A DNA stretch of 64,000 bases from Paramacrobiotus metropolitanus (GCF_019649055.1 NW_026570260.1:868001-932000), one strand, 5' to 3'; counted from the stretch's first letter, positions 36,555-49,390 are shown. Translations and numbers: made by a program. The notes: generated by a model not told the origin, from the letters alone.

Positions 36555-38915
36555 ATGAAACCGCAACGTTCTGCGACAAACCTACTCTGTACAACCCCTA
36601 CGCCCTGGAAAACCCGCGAACGCCGCTACCGCACAGGCATGTTAGGGTATGTGCACTCTTTCAATGTTGGTCGATCCGTATACACAGATCTTTTGGTCTG
36701 ACCTCAGAGAAAGATACGGTCAGATCTCACAGTATACGATACGTTCATCGATATAGTGGGTACAACGGTGTTTGCCTTTGAACAGTCTGCATGAGGAAAT
36801 TGAAGATTTTGCTAACTGGATCGCGCCCACCCCGGCCGAACAGCGGATGCGGTTGGAACTGATGCAGCGTTTACGCACGGCGGTCACGAAGCGCTTTCCG
36901 GATGCCGTGGTGGGTAGGTCGACCAATGCATACGCGGCCTGCTTGCATCATCAGAGTTTCTTACTATCATTGGCTTCTTTTTCAGGTAGATTACTACGGC
37001 AGTTACCGTACGGGATTGTACCTGCCCACCAGCGATATCGACGTGGTGCTGTTGAGTGAACGCACCGCGCTACCGCTGTACACTGTTAAGGATGTCCTTC
37101 TGCAGGCCGATATCGGCGCGCCGGAGTCGGTTAAGGTCCTCGACCGGGCCTCAGTGCCCATTATCAAGCTGACAGACCGACATACCGATGTCAAGGCAAG
37201 TGACTCGTTTTTAATTTGGTGGTTTCTCTTTAACAAATAAAAAAACGATGAAAAAACGATGACTAAATATTGTCAGTATTTTTAGTTTAATTATTACAGC
37301 TGGATTTAAACTCAACCACGCTATATTAACAAAGTTTTACGTGACCTTTGCCTTTGTTATAGATAGATGTCAGTTTTAACATGGTGAGCGGCCTGCAAAC
37401 CGCCGAGCTGGTGCTGACCTTTCTGAAGGAGTATCCCTGTCTTGAAAAATTGGTGCTGGTGCTGAAGCAGTTCCTGCAGCAGCACGGCCTCAACGAGTCT
37501 TTCACCGGCGGCATCGGTTCGTACGCTCTGGTACTTCTCACAGTCAGTTTCCTGCAGCTGCATCCACGCTACAATACCCTCGAAGATGGCGTCAATGTTG
37601 GCGCCCTGTTAATCGAGTTCCTGGAACTGTACGGCCGTCACTTCAACTACGTGGACACGGCCATTCGTATTAAGGATGGGGGCTGTCATCTGGCTAAGGA
37701 AGAGCTATGGCGCGATGTGAGCGGATGTCAAAGGTCTCCGACTTTTAGTATTGAAGATCCACTACTGCCAGGTACACTGCGAGTATGTCATCACACGCAT
37801 ATCGTGACTTAAGATTCGTCATGATTGTATCCATTATTTTAATAGCGAGCTATTCCAGATATATATTGCTATGTAATAGTTTTTTCATGGTCAAATTTGG
37901 GTAGGCAATGACGTCGGCCGGACATCGTATGCTAGTCCACAGGTTAAACAGGCGTTTGAGTCCGCCTATTCTCGTCTGTATACTGCCGTTGTAGAAAGCT
38001 CAGGGCAAACGGACGACAAACTATGTGCGTCCCATTACAGGTAGGAGAAAGATTAAAATTTTTTACTGCTTAACTATCTCATGCCAAACGGTTAACCTTG
38101 TGTCTTAGTTTTCTGGGAAGGATAATACAGGTATCCGATGATATAAACAACTACCGTGGTCGCATTAACCGCCAGTACCCAGCCGAACCGCAGCCGGAAT
38201 TACCACTAGTTCCTGCCGCTACAGATACCGATATCTCCCCATCGACTTCCAATTCCGACAGTAATCGCTTGCCTAAGGATTTTGGTGACCTGTCGCTGAT
38301 AAATCCATTAATCTCGCATTCCGACGATGATTGCTGCGCCGACGAACTGGCCAAACTGTCCAATATCCATCACTCAGAGAGCTCCATGCCTTTTGTGGAT
38401 GCCAATGTTTCTGCACGCAATATCGGGGCAACTATCAACGCCGCTCTGCCTCGACCATCCACCAAGCATCTTTCTCGCTGCGTAAGCAAGCCATCCAGGT
38501 ACGCTACTGAACACCACCTTTAGGGTCAGTAGTAAGTAACCTCTGTAGTTGCAGCGCGTCCTCGTCCACAGAATCGACCAGTCTGTCCGATGACCTTTTG
38601 GAGCCGCATCTACGCTTCACCGAACTGCCACCGATACAGAGATCACTATCCGGTGTTCCAATGGCCAAAAAGCAGGAGACACGAAAGCACGGCGGTTGGG
38701 ACGGATCGGTTGAGCAATATTGTCGCTATCGAACGCGGTATTTTCGCCGGTCGCGCAGTCGGATGAACGGCTTTTATCTAAACGACGCAGATCGGTACCC
38801 GCGGAAGAGCGCTTCGGAGATTATTCGGGAATTTGAGGAGCGCGAGAAGGAACGCGATGCTGCGGTGCAGACGATGACCGACACTTTTGTACCGTCTTCA
38901 GTTAATTGTGAATGA
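36555..38915 (+). CDS. TENT4: TENT4/Trf4-type non-canonical poly(A) polymerase
   Basis: Seven exons join in frame to 573 aa: 36555-36646, 36786-36909, 36986-37195, 37363-37771, 37905-38040, 38109-38498, 38555-38915. Start chosen because MKPQRS leads into TPWK and GLHEEI, as in PAPD5/PAPD7. The catalytic motif GSYRTGLYLPTSDID gives two metal Asp; the third is in KIDVSFN. The PAP-associated domain follows (TGGIGSYALVLLTVSFLQLHP, RIKDGG, GRTSYASPQVKQAFESAY). The tail is Ser-rich then basic (RYRTRYFRRSRSR). Such enzymes add A or mixed tails to nuclear RNAs and some mRNAs, partnered with zinc-knuckle proteins in TRAMP-like complexes. Intron 3 uses a GC donor (37196, GCAAGT). Confidence 0.9.
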
Positions 38916-39769
38916 TGGAGGTTGCTGTGTGGAAGTGGAAAACATCCGCCAGCTCGGTGGGCTAAAAACTGATTTTACTTACTTTTATTTGTGAAAATTG
39001 AAGGGTATACGCAGTGTCCCATACGCGTCCTGTTAACTGGATGTTTTGGGTGACTGTTGTTGGGAAAGTTTGTCTGTGATTCGGCACTTACTTGTTCAGT
39101 GCATCGGATTTTTTTATTTTTTCGATATTTGATTTTGGACGGTTGCCTTCTTGAAAACGACAGAGGTTGCCTAAAACTAAAAAAAGACGATCGCGATCGA
39201 AAGCTTGTACGAGTTGATATACTACTAAATATACTACTACGAGTACTTAATAGTCGCCGCCGAGGAAATCATAAGCGTTGTAGTGCAAGCGAGCGACTGT
39301 GCAAGTAAATTAGGGTTGCTTGTTATAGGTAACTTCGCTTGCAGTGTTCAGACTAAGTATCTGTACTACAGAAGGATAGTTAATATGTTTGCTTGTGCCA
39401 CTTATTTGTGGTCGAAAATTAAAATTCTCATGGTTTTAATATAAAACTTGGGGACTGTACAAACGTTTTCCAGATTTTTCGAAAGAAATAATATTAACAG
39501 AAGTATGGATTAAGTACTCTAGTTATTGAGGGAATGCATAATATAGTTCTTGGTTCGCTGTTGAGTGTAAACAGTTCCAGTCGAAAGTTTTTGACGACAT
39601 TTAATATTTGAATAATTTTGGCATTTAATTTGAACCACATCTTTTAGATATGGATTTATCTTCTAGAATGCAGTTATCTTTATCAAGCCATTTTGTGAAA
39701 AGAATATCACAGAAATTTTTTTAATTGATTGGTCGGAACATCGCTCGTTAACGCCCCTGGTTGGGTATT
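38916..39769. other. AT-rich intergenic DNA
   Basis: Between two convergent genes. No clear gene, repeat or strong polyadenylation signal was identified. Confidence 0.5.
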
Positions 39770-40853
39770 TTAGCACGAATCAAATATCGACGATCCGCCC
39801 GCCCTCCGTCTATGGAGATTTGTGACAACAGCCGACAGAGAAAACGCCGCTACCCCGTTAACCACCGAACGCGTGCGCATATTGCGGTCGTTCGTCAAGC
39901 ACCACACCCGGGTGTCCACAGATTCGGTGTTGTTGCGTCGCGCGGTAATGGCTTGTTGCGTCTGCAGACAACAAAACAGCAGGTGATCATCATCGATGTG
40001 CTGCTGGTATTCCTTGCCCGCCCGGGTGAAGTCCCGCGCCGTTTGGCCAACAAAACGCGGAATGTAGCCGTCAGGGGACGTAAGACCGGTTTTCGGTTCC
40101 ACCGAATCGGGAAGACGCCGGTGGTCCACTAACTGATCATGCAGGAAGCGAATAGCCGTCTGTGCACGCTGGGAAAGATTGTTAGCACCACTTCGGTTTT
40201 TTTGCCGGTCCAATTCCAAAAACACTACCTACACGAGACCGAATTTCCATCGGTTACAGTTGCGAGCACAGTTAGTTTTCAAAATTGTTTCGAATATCGC
40301 ATTATTTTGGGGAAATCTTTACATGGGGCACGCGTATCTGAATCGCCGGAATTCCCGGTCCGTCGTACTTTCCGTCCGTCAGGTCCTCCAGGAATCGCAA
40401 TCCTTCCCGTTCCAGTAGAACATTTGTGTCCACCACTAGAATGACTTTTGGCTCGGCCAACATTCCTTTCGTTATTCCGCTCTCGTCGGCGCGCCAGTCT
40501 TGCGACGCAAGCAAGTCCGCATCTTTTACTTTCTTCCCGCGCCCAGCCGGTCGTGGAGATGAGGAAGTGCGACGCTTTCTCTTTCCTCGTGCCGACGATT
40601 TCTTCTGGGCTCTCTTAACCGATCGTTTTTGCTGTGGGACATCCTCGTTGTCCGTATCCTCATCGTGACGGCACTTTTTAGCGTTGTTCGGAGAATTTTT
40701 TATCACAACCGGCTTATTCTCGTCAGTGATGTTTAGTTGGTCACCGTCACCCAGTCCGGGAGAATCATTATTTTTACCGGCGTTCTCATCATGCATGGCA
40801 AGGGTGGTGAGATCGCTCAGATCGGTTATCGATGGACGTAGTCCGGCGGCCAT
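39770..40853 (-). CDS. SWT1-type PIN-domain ribonuclease
   Basis: Two exons, 40853-40323 and 40228-39770, joined in phase 0, 329 aa. ATG 40853 has a good context (AAAATGGCC); an upstream in-frame ATG exists. The N-terminal 130 residues are acidic then very basic (KRKRRTSSSPRPAGRGKK), likely a nuclear localisation signal. The PIN domain keeps four acidic positions: VVDTNVLL, VFLELDRQK, DDDHLL and TNDRN. The order and the motifs RVPHVVFLELD and FCCLQ match SWT1, a nuclear endoribonuclease of mRNP quality control. SWT1 proteins are usually longer, with further C-terminal helices; this one ends soon after the PIN domain. It could instead be another PIN_4 family member. Confidence 0.75.
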
Positions 40854-41243
40854 TTTGCTGAAGTTTCGCCCTTTTAGGAATAAGTGGAAGAAATACGACA
40901 AAAAAGGACAATGATTTTAGTAAACAGTTAGCAAAATCTAATTATGTTTGTTTTTGCCATAAATGTGAAGTTTTTGTGATATGAATTTTTGTGAAATAAG
41001 GAGTAAAAGACGTTATGCGGAAACATGCAAAAGGTAAAGGTCAAATGTCCAAGAACCGTGTTACCATAGACGTTCCGGATTTTGGTATATATGAAATTTT
41101 AGGACAAACAAGAACGACCACTTAATCTATGGCAGTTCTGATTCCATACTTCCACCTTAAGTAAAACAATAATTTTTTTACTTTTTGATATTTGGGTTTA
41201 ATTTTTATTGCTACTTTTAGATCACCATCCTTGCCCGTAATGA
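40854..41243. other. intergenic DNA upstream of the PIN gene
   Basis: AT-rich with no coding signal recognised. It leads into the hairpin at 41244. Confidence 0.4.
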
Positions 41244-41284
41244 ATTGTCAGCCTGATATCTCATTGAGATATCAGGCTGACAAT
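41244..41284. repeat. perfect 20-bp inverted repeat, 1-nt loop
   Basis: ATTGTCAGCCTGATATCTCA, then T, then its exact reverse complement. The right arm runs into AATAAAA. A weaker inverted repeat (GTCACTTC...GAAGTGAC) follows at about 41329-41350. Confidence 0.9.
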
Positions 41285-41411
41285 AAAACTAAACCATGAA
41301 CTGAAGGCTTACACAGTTCAGTCACTTCTGAACGTTCAGTCTGAAGTGACAACGACGACGGCATCTCGTTAACAACTTTTTTCGGTGGTGTTCATTTGGC
41401 ATCCCGGCCAT

Positions 41412-41417
41412 TTTATT
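41412..41417 (-). terminator. AATAAA (minus strand) polyadenylation signal
   Basis: TTTATT on the plus strand, about 190 bp past the stop of the B56 gene. Confidence 0.4.
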
Positions 41418-41609
41418 AATATTATTGTGTACAAACCGGTGTACTGTTACGCATGAGCCATTACTAAAAAAAGTATCAAATCTGTTGCATATGCACAGGT
41501 CATGCGCAGCAGGTATGATACCGCAGATTTCGTGATCCATCAGCATCAGCACAGCAAAGACTTACACTCACACACTAAGCAGACAACAGAACAACCCAAA
41601 ATTCTACGC

Positions 41610-44600
41610 TCAAATAGACTTTTTCTTCCTGGTCCCCGCCGATAAACCTTCCCCGGTCTTACTGCTCGTGCTGGAGGTAGACGCCGTCCCCTTTACTGTG
41701 GACAGTGAACGATTTGATGGAACATTGCCCACCGACTTGGATGTCTGTGCCGACACGGTCGCCGGGGCGGCGGGGGGCTGTGGCATGATGCTGGGTGCTG
41801 ACGACAGGGAGCGGCGGCGGATGCCAAGGACGTCGTTTTTATCAGAGGACGGCCGGTGGCTCTGGGTCTGGGCCTCGCGGGCTTTCAGTTCTTCGGCTGT
41901 GACCTTCCAGTTCTCATATTTCATGGAAATGTTGCGTGCGTCCAGGTAGTCCTCCATGTCGGGCGGGCGGATGCGTAGCGACGGCGCCAAGGCACGGAAT
42001 AGCGGGGACTTTTCGGCGGCTTTATGCAGACTGACCATCAGGTCGAAATGGCGCCGCTTCTCGGCCATGTCCCGCTCGTCGGTTTGTTTGCTCCTGCAGA
42101 CACACAGGTGTTCATTGGCAAGAACCATGCACAATTTGTGACTATAGATTGTTGACTCAACAAATCGACAAGAAAACGATTTTGCCCACCGATGATTTCA
42201 TAATAAACTTGTTAGTCTGCGCCTCTGCGGTATTCTGTCTTATTCGTCGTGTCTATTCTTTCTGGAGTTAATCAAGACGTGAAAACAACGGACTGCCAAA
42301 AAATGGGAACGGCTAAAGATGGTTATGGTAAATTAACACCGAGATTCGACCCAAAGAGAAGACGGAGACCTTGGACGACGAATCTGGACTTCGAATTGTG
42401 CATTAGCCAATGATTTCACTAATCAAATTTTTCACACACTTGCTAGGTTCAGATTTTTTAGATCTCTGGATTGGCTAGGCCACATTTCGTTTCCATGTCC
42501 TCACCTTGACAAGCAAGCACTCAGAAATGCTGCAGTCGATGGCAGCTACAATTCGCGCAATTTTAATTTTCCCGTTTGTGCTGCAAAAGGGAATACGGCA
42601 TCTGAAGCCTTGGGCTGTCAACGTTAGCCGTCAAAATTTGCGGCTAAAATTGGTGGTTCATTGGTATGCTGATGCTACTTGGAAATAAACTTGCTGTGCT
42701 TTGCAATGCTTATTTCCAATTAAGTTTCTCGCTCCATCATTTATTAACCAACATCCTAATTTTCTGTTTCTAGCTTTCCTAAAGGTCACGGAAAGCACTT
42801 ACGAGTGATTTAAAATGCACAGATCAAACATCCTCTGATCCATATCCATCATAACCTTCAGTGCATGATAGGCGAGACTGTGTATAGACCGGTTCCAGTG
42901 CCCCGTCGTGATCTTGAACAACACAGGATACAGTATGGGATACAAGACCGCCGCATGGTCCTTTAGGAGTCCGAGAATGTAATCGTTCCCGAAGAAGAAG
43001 AGCGCTCGTTCCCCAATTTGGAAGTGCGGGCTGGCGGCGCTCTTGGCGATCTGCCGGAACACGGGCACCATCACCTTGCTGAACTGCTCTGGCTCCATAA
43101 CGTCCAGCAGCTCTTCCAGCTCGTTAAGGAACATCACCTCTTTGGCACCGTCCGTCTTGGGCCAGAAGCGCAGGAACAGCAGCAAAAGATCAGTGGTGAG
43201 GCCGGGCTCCTTTTCCAGGTACTGCACCGTGCAGTAGGCCAGTTGTGGGTGGAACTGCACTAATCCGGCCACTTTGTGCAACGGCAATAGCACCTTACAA
43301 ACAAAAAAGTACTTGCTGCTTACTAATAATAGTTATAAACTTATTATAATGGCCACTAGAAATAGCTTTGGACTTTTATTACAGTACTTCGCATGGGGCC
43401 TTAAGTTTTCCCCTCATACAGTACGGGAAATTTAGTTTTCCCCCACACATGTGCCGCATAAACACGCTTAAAGCACTGCAGTTTAAAGCCGCGTGCGCTG
43501 CGGCAATACGTTTGCCGTTAATGTTATCTGAGTTGTCTCTGCTCTCTTCTTCAGTTGCGCAATCGAATATACCGAGTTGACCAGAAACCGGTTTTTAGCT
43601 GCAGCCAGCTTTAGGCTGCATTCGTGTCGGTGTGAGCGACTAAGCGCATATGTGCGGGGGAAAACAAAATTTCCCGTACTGAATGAAGGGAAAACTTAAG
43701 GCCCCATGCGTAGTAAGTACTCGAACACCTCCTCTCTAATCTATGTACAAGGTAATGAAACTACTGTTTCTATAAAACTATAGCGCTTTGGTAAAGTAGT
43801 ACGTACCTTAACAGTTAACACGCACAGTTCAGCCTCAAAACCTGGCATTCAGTAAATTTCGTAACACATTTAGTAAGATGAAAAAGTACTGTACTGCAAA
43901 TTTGACGAGAACCGTGACTGGTTGGCTGTGTAGCCTGTGTTGCGTCTGTTTCATATATGCAGTCTTTCCAGATTAGTTTCTGCTGGAATGTGTGCCGAAA
44001 CCCATACAATTTTGGTAGGCGTATTATACCTTGAACAAAAATACACGGTGCTCTTCCCGCAGAGGCACCGCAAACCCGTTGATAATGCTCCCCAAGATCT
44101 CCAAAATTTCCGCCAAGCCATGATGACGACCGACCTCATAGATGACCCGGTAGAAAATATGGTTGAACTGCTTCCTGATGTACGTGCGTAGCATGAGAAA
44201 TTTGCCGTACATCCGGTGCACAATGGCCTTCAAGAGATCCCGCTCTCGAGGATCTTCGCTGTCGAAGAGATTCAACAGCTGAATGACAAAGGTGTGGTCG
44301 ATGTACCTGACGGCGAGCTGTGCCTACAAGCCAACTGTAGTGGCGTTAGTGCAAAAGCAGCACACTAATACGGAGAACACGCTAAAAAAACCCGGCCTGA
44401 ACGTACGTTGAAATCCGAGGACTCCAACATATTGAGGAAGACATTGTACACCAGCTGGAGGTGTGGCCAGGCCACCTCCAGCGTGGGCTCTTCGGCTTCC
44501 GCCACCGGATCGAATTCCGGAATGATGTTCTGATTTAATGGTGGTAGCGCTCGGAAAGCGTTTATGGCCACCAAGTGGATGATCTCTGGGTACAAAGCCT

Positions 44601-45006
44601 CCGTTAATAATCCCCGCGTGGAACGCAGAAGATCACACAGTTCCTGCAAGGTGGCGCGCTTTAGTTCCTTGGCCGTGATATCCCGGGCCATATCAGCCAG
44701 ATCGTACACATTGCAACAAGCGCGGCACTTGGCAATGAAACGGTACTCGCGCTCCTTGGGGTCTTTGGCGTCCACCACCCGCCCGATCCTCTGCAGATCC
44801 AGGGCGTTGGGGGAGTTGGTGGCTAGAATGGAGGAGCGCCGACGTGGTGGCTGCTCCACGATGGCGTCGATGTTAGGAAGGGGGACGCGGACGGTGCCGG
44901 CAGTGGCCGCCTGGTTGGCCACTGTCGGCTGCGTGGCTGGCGCATTCCCAGGGGTGGCGGCGGCGGGGTCTTTGCTGGTTTTGGCTTTGTCCTTTTTGTG
45001 GTCCAT
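41610..45006 (-). CDS. PPP2R5: protein phosphatase 2A regulatory subunit B56
   Basis: Four exons in frame, 45006-44407, 44323-44030, 43293-42803 and 42093-41610, give 622 aa. The core matches B56 throughout: [67 protein letters not shown] and [14 protein letters not shown]. The pocket that binds LxxIxE motifs keeps its HRMY and KVLLPLHK residues, so substrate recruitment should work. B56 subunits direct the PP2A catalytic dimer to chosen phosphoproteins. The Ala/Pro-rich N-terminus and the Ser/Thr-rich tail ending KKKSI are lineage-specific. Intron 2 (about 740 bp) carries a MITE. Confidence 0.92.
43387..43713. mobile_element. MITE with ~70-bp TIRs and TA duplication
   Basis: The ends are inverted repeats, CGCATGGGGCCTTAAGTTTT outermost, about 70 bp each with a few mismatches. 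TA lies outside both ends (43385-43386 and 43714-43715). It is 327 bp with no ORF, in an intron of the B56 gene. The family differs from the 1313-1739 element. Confidence 0.85.
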
Positions 45007-45802
45007 TGTTGACGATCAGACGGGTTGTGAGTACATTGACGGCCGAGGAGTGCAGGGCAACGAATGATGAATATGGGAGCGAGCAGAGTGCATAATTCAG
45101 ACGGGAGCGGACATTATGATAAACGAGCAGTAGAACTGTGGAAGTCACACATGGCCTTTGCGTCTTGCATGTTATAGCGAATTTTTTCATGTAGAGCGTG
45201 GTCAGACTCCATCGGCTTGGCAACTGCGGCGCACAATTCGATGCGTTTGTCTGCCGCAGACTCGCTGTGGAAAGGTGCACCGAGTGGATTTTTTACGATC
45301 TTGTTATCAGGATTAACCCAGTTTCATCATGGTTTGATTATACTTGGTATGTATGATCGTAGGCTTTCGTAGCAAATAAAAGAAGAGCAAAAGTTGAAAA
45401 CGCACATTAAATTTCTTGTACACCTCGTAGCACTTTACTTTAATGGTGACTCTGTCTCTGTTAGAAATCTTGGCACTTCTTGTGAATAAAGCGCACTTTT
45501 TGTGATTAAAAGTATGAAGTAAATGGTTCTGCACGTGTTCGTCCGTAACAGCGCCACACTGTCACTTGCAGATAGTACCTGCATGTGCGTGCTTTCACTT
45601 TACCTATCATTCTTATTACCCTTACCAATAAAATTTTATTTCGGTGCCGCTTAATTTTAACTGTTCTAGGCAAATTTTTTATAATACCGCTGCGCTGCGC
45701 GGTACCGCTGCGCTTTTCAATAACGCGCTTTTCATACCGCTGCGTTTTTTTTCCGCTTTGAGCGAAGCGGTACTGTTTGGTCTCTCTGTGGTAGGACTAA
45801 GC
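45007..45802. other. 5' flank of B56 gene, no gene seen
   Basis: It contains the B56 upstream region and AT-rich DNA. Short repeats of CCGCTGCG(C/T)TTTT occur at about 45686-45760. Confidence 0.4.
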
Positions 45803-46121
<319 letters not shown>

Positions 46122-47474
46122 TAGCAATAGAAGTTGTACAACCATAAGACCACCCAGTTATGATTCATCATTGCGTTATGAATTTCTGTCCATTTTACCG
46201 GCTAGCTGTTCTTCTTCGCAATTTCTAGAATTCATTCTTGTCTCAGCTTGTTACAGCTTTCATCAGCTTGATCAGCTTGTTCCGCTTGTTAAACTCTTGC
46301 CTAAACCTTGATCCTTGTCATGCATTGTTCTTGTCATTAAACATGCCGTGAACTTCCGTTGTTACGTTTGTTACGTCGTTAAGTTAGTAAGAGCGTCCAC
46401 GACCGCACCGTTGCCGGTCGTGCCAAACCTTTCATCCTACTTACTTACGTACAGTACGTAAGTTACGTATGTAGGGTACGTAACGTACTTACAAAGTACA
46501 AAGTACAAACAGAGCGAAATAAGCACTTATAATGATTGCCACTGGACTACATTTATCACAATAACAAGTACCAGTAGATCGCTCTTTGCTGCACCGGCTT
46601 TAATTTAGCCACCATCCACCAGGCGATTACTGTTGATCCTATTACAGTATTTGCTGTGCACTGGCCATGTTGCATTGGACTACAAAATTGACTAAAAGGC
46701 GGACCGGACCAGTTGTGTGACGACATCGTCAATAGTCGCACCGCACGACGACATCGTCAATAGTCGCACCGCACGACCATTAGTCACCGGAAGCCTACGT
46801 GCAGGCACACCCTGCATATTCCTGCGCGGTAATATGACATCACGCTGACCGCATATTACATCATCATGCCGTCATGCACTCTGTCATTGGCTTGTCGCCA
46901 CACCAGCCCCACCCATGGCAGCCGAGCCCATCCTGACCACTAACATTTAATAATAAGGACCCCCTTCGCACCGTACCAGTCAGTAGTCTAGATCTGGCAG
47001 CAGTCTACAAGCACACTCTCAGTCGACTCCCAGCCTACACCAGGCTTATCTAGCATTAGCATTCTTATTGTGGGCATAGTTTTGTATTGAAAAAAGGGTC
47101 ACTGTTCACGGGTGCGTTGCCTAATCGTTATAGGGATAACACAGGTAATATGTAAATGTCGTCCTCGACCTGCACAGATAGCATACAGAGGCGCTTGCAG
47201 GAGAACTCGGAGAACTCTGTACTGCGACAGTTGCAAACAAACCGCTTAAACGGCCATATCGGTCAGCATTTAGTCAATTTTACAGTCCATTGTGCGTGTT
47301 TAATAGCGCAGCGTGGAGCGTTGTAGTACGGAGTTAGGCGCAACCCGCAAATTTGTAATTCTCGTTGTATGTACTTGTGCCGTTGTGCTCGATTTGTCAA
47401 CAAACTCGTACAAGTACCATGAACCGACTATGCACTCCTTGGAAGTGAATAAAATCAGAATGCTTAGCGCAAGT
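46122..47474. other. gene-poor region with small repeats
   Basis: It holds a CAGCTTG-rich stretch (46235-46290), a TACGTA-rich palindromic cluster (46439-46506), and a perfect 28-bp tandem duplication (46721-46776). A possible TATA-like ATAATAAGGA lies at 46951. No gene was recognised; a solo LTR is possible but unproven. Confidence 0.5.
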
Positions 47475-47605
47475 TTTTTTTGCGCCGGTGGGCGCCGCGA
47501 AGACCAAGTTGCCGCCGATGAGCACGCGGTCACCGGCCTCTGGATAGGCAGGCAGCTTGCCAGGAAAATATCTTATACCAGGGTGATGCCGACACCCTGG
47601 TATGA
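47475..47605. other. GC-rich patch, possible gene fragment
   Basis: This GC-rich island in AT-rich surroundings reads on the minus strand as YFPGKLPAYPEAGDRVLIGG followed by NLVFAAPTG. It looks like protein sequence but has no identifiable domain or continuation. A 9-bp hairpin (ACCAGGGTG...CACCCTGGT) lies at 47577-47601. It may be a relic exon. Confidence 0.3.
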
Positions 47606-48135
47606 GGCAACCACCTTTAAATAACACAATGATAGAAACGCAGATTTTGAATTTACATCGAGAAGGCGCAAAAATAAGTTTGAAAAAATTCCACACAAAT
47701 CCAGAAGCACGAAATAACAACAACATAATTCTAACGTTAATCATGTCAAAAAGAAAGAGAAACACTTTCTAGAAATTGGTACGAATCTGCATTCAGCAGG
47801 CAGTGGCAACGCAACTTCAATTTTCTACTTCCACGACAAAGATATCGAAGTAATTACAACTTGCCAGACGTCGATACGGGTAGGGTAGCACCAAAGCAGA
47901 ACAGTACGAAAACACCAATCTTGCTTTTGTGTATGGCATTAATATCTATAAATTGTAATTAATGGATAACGGACGTTCCTGCTGAAGTGAAACGGAAAAA
48001 GGCCCCATCCTGTAGAAGCGAAAGCGAAACAAAAAGCCACATATTATATCGCTAATACGCTGTCCAAAGCTGCAGAGTATGTAACTTTCCATAGGTTTAC
48101 ACAGTCATTTTGGTGGTAGTAATTTGTGTAGTTAA
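47606..48135. other. AT-rich flank of the foldback
   Basis: No gene or repeat recognised. Confidence 0.4.
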
Positions 48136-49105
48136 GAAAGTTGATTGCTTAATGGAGCAAAGTATTATGTTTTGCACTGACAGTCTTGGATGTGTAGTAA
48201 AAGGTGGTTTGTATATGGGATGTAGGCTGGGACGTGCATTAAAAGGTTGTTCGAGAAAATGTTTGGTTTAATTGGTTTATTGACTGGATTTTTGAGTTCG
48301 GTGGGTATATTAGAAGTTGAGGAACGTTGTGTTTGAGTTATTATGGATTTGACGAAGTATATGCAGTGAGGAGAATGTTTTTCTTGTTGGTTATTTTCTG
48401 GTGGCCGGTTTAGATTTTCGAAAGCGTACTGATTCAGGTTGTTGTGTTTTGTTTGGCTTTGGTCTCTTTAGGTTGAGTATAGTTTAGTAAGTTTGCTTTC
48501 ATAGATAGTTTCTTTTAAGTATTGTTTTTTTTAATAAAATAATGGAAACTGGTTGTGATCGCAAGAAATACAAGCGTGAGCATGTGCGCGATTATAGAGA
48601 AAAAACCGCAAAACGGAAACTGATGGTAATTGTAGCAAGGAAGATAATGAAGTGTATACGCGTGTATTTCTTACAATCACAACCACCTTCCATTATTTTA
48701 TTAAGAAAAGAATTCTTAAACGAAAATAATGTATAAAAGAAAACTTACTAAACCATACTCAACCTAAAAAGACTTACCAAAGCCAAACAAGAGACAGCAA
48801 CCTGAATCAGTAAGTATCTACAAATCCACACCGGCCACCAACAAATAACCAACAAGAAAAACATTTTGCTCACTCCATATACTTCGTTCACTCCATAATA
48901 ACTCAAACACAAGACTCCTCAACTTCTTATATACCCACCGAACTAAAAAAATCCAGTCAACAAACCAATTAAACTATACATTTTCTCGAACAACCTTTTA
49001 ATGTACCTACTAACCTACTTTCCATATACAAACCACCTGTTCCTACACATCCAAGACTATCAGAGCAAAACATAATAGTCTGCTCCATTAAGCAATCAAC
49101 TTTCT
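48136..49105. repeat. ~970-bp foldback (long inverted repeat)
   Basis: The left arm (about 48136-48578) and the reverse complement of the right arm (about 48655-49105) match over some 440 bp with scattered mismatches and small indels. The loop is about 75 bp. The left arm is G/T-rich with little C and the right arm A/C-rich with little G. No ORF of note. It could be a foldback transposon or the source of a long hairpin RNA. Confidence 0.85.
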
Positions 49106-49390
49106 CGAATTTTCTTGAATTTTCCACAATAATCCATCACTATCTACAACCCGCAACACACTCCACTTCCTGCAACACTTTATTAAACACTCAAATACGA
49201 ACAACCAGAAAGTCGAATATATTTATATCATACTACAGTAAAAATCCCTTTATCTTCACCCAAATTCAATGTAGACTCTTTCTTCATTATCACATTTCGT
49301 CAAACATATCACCTTTAATATAATTTACTATATTATTAAATTCTCTATTCAACACTTTATATTCCTACCCCTTATAATCTCCACATACAA

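Noticed and set aside
36341-36781. 146-aa plus-strand frame as the TENT4 N-terminus
   Set aside because: The TPWK and GLHEEI motifs are in a different frame that starts at 36555 and splices in phase.
46900-47060. Possible solo LTR with a TATA-like element
   Set aside because: No matching second LTR, terminal TG...CA ends or target duplication could be defined.
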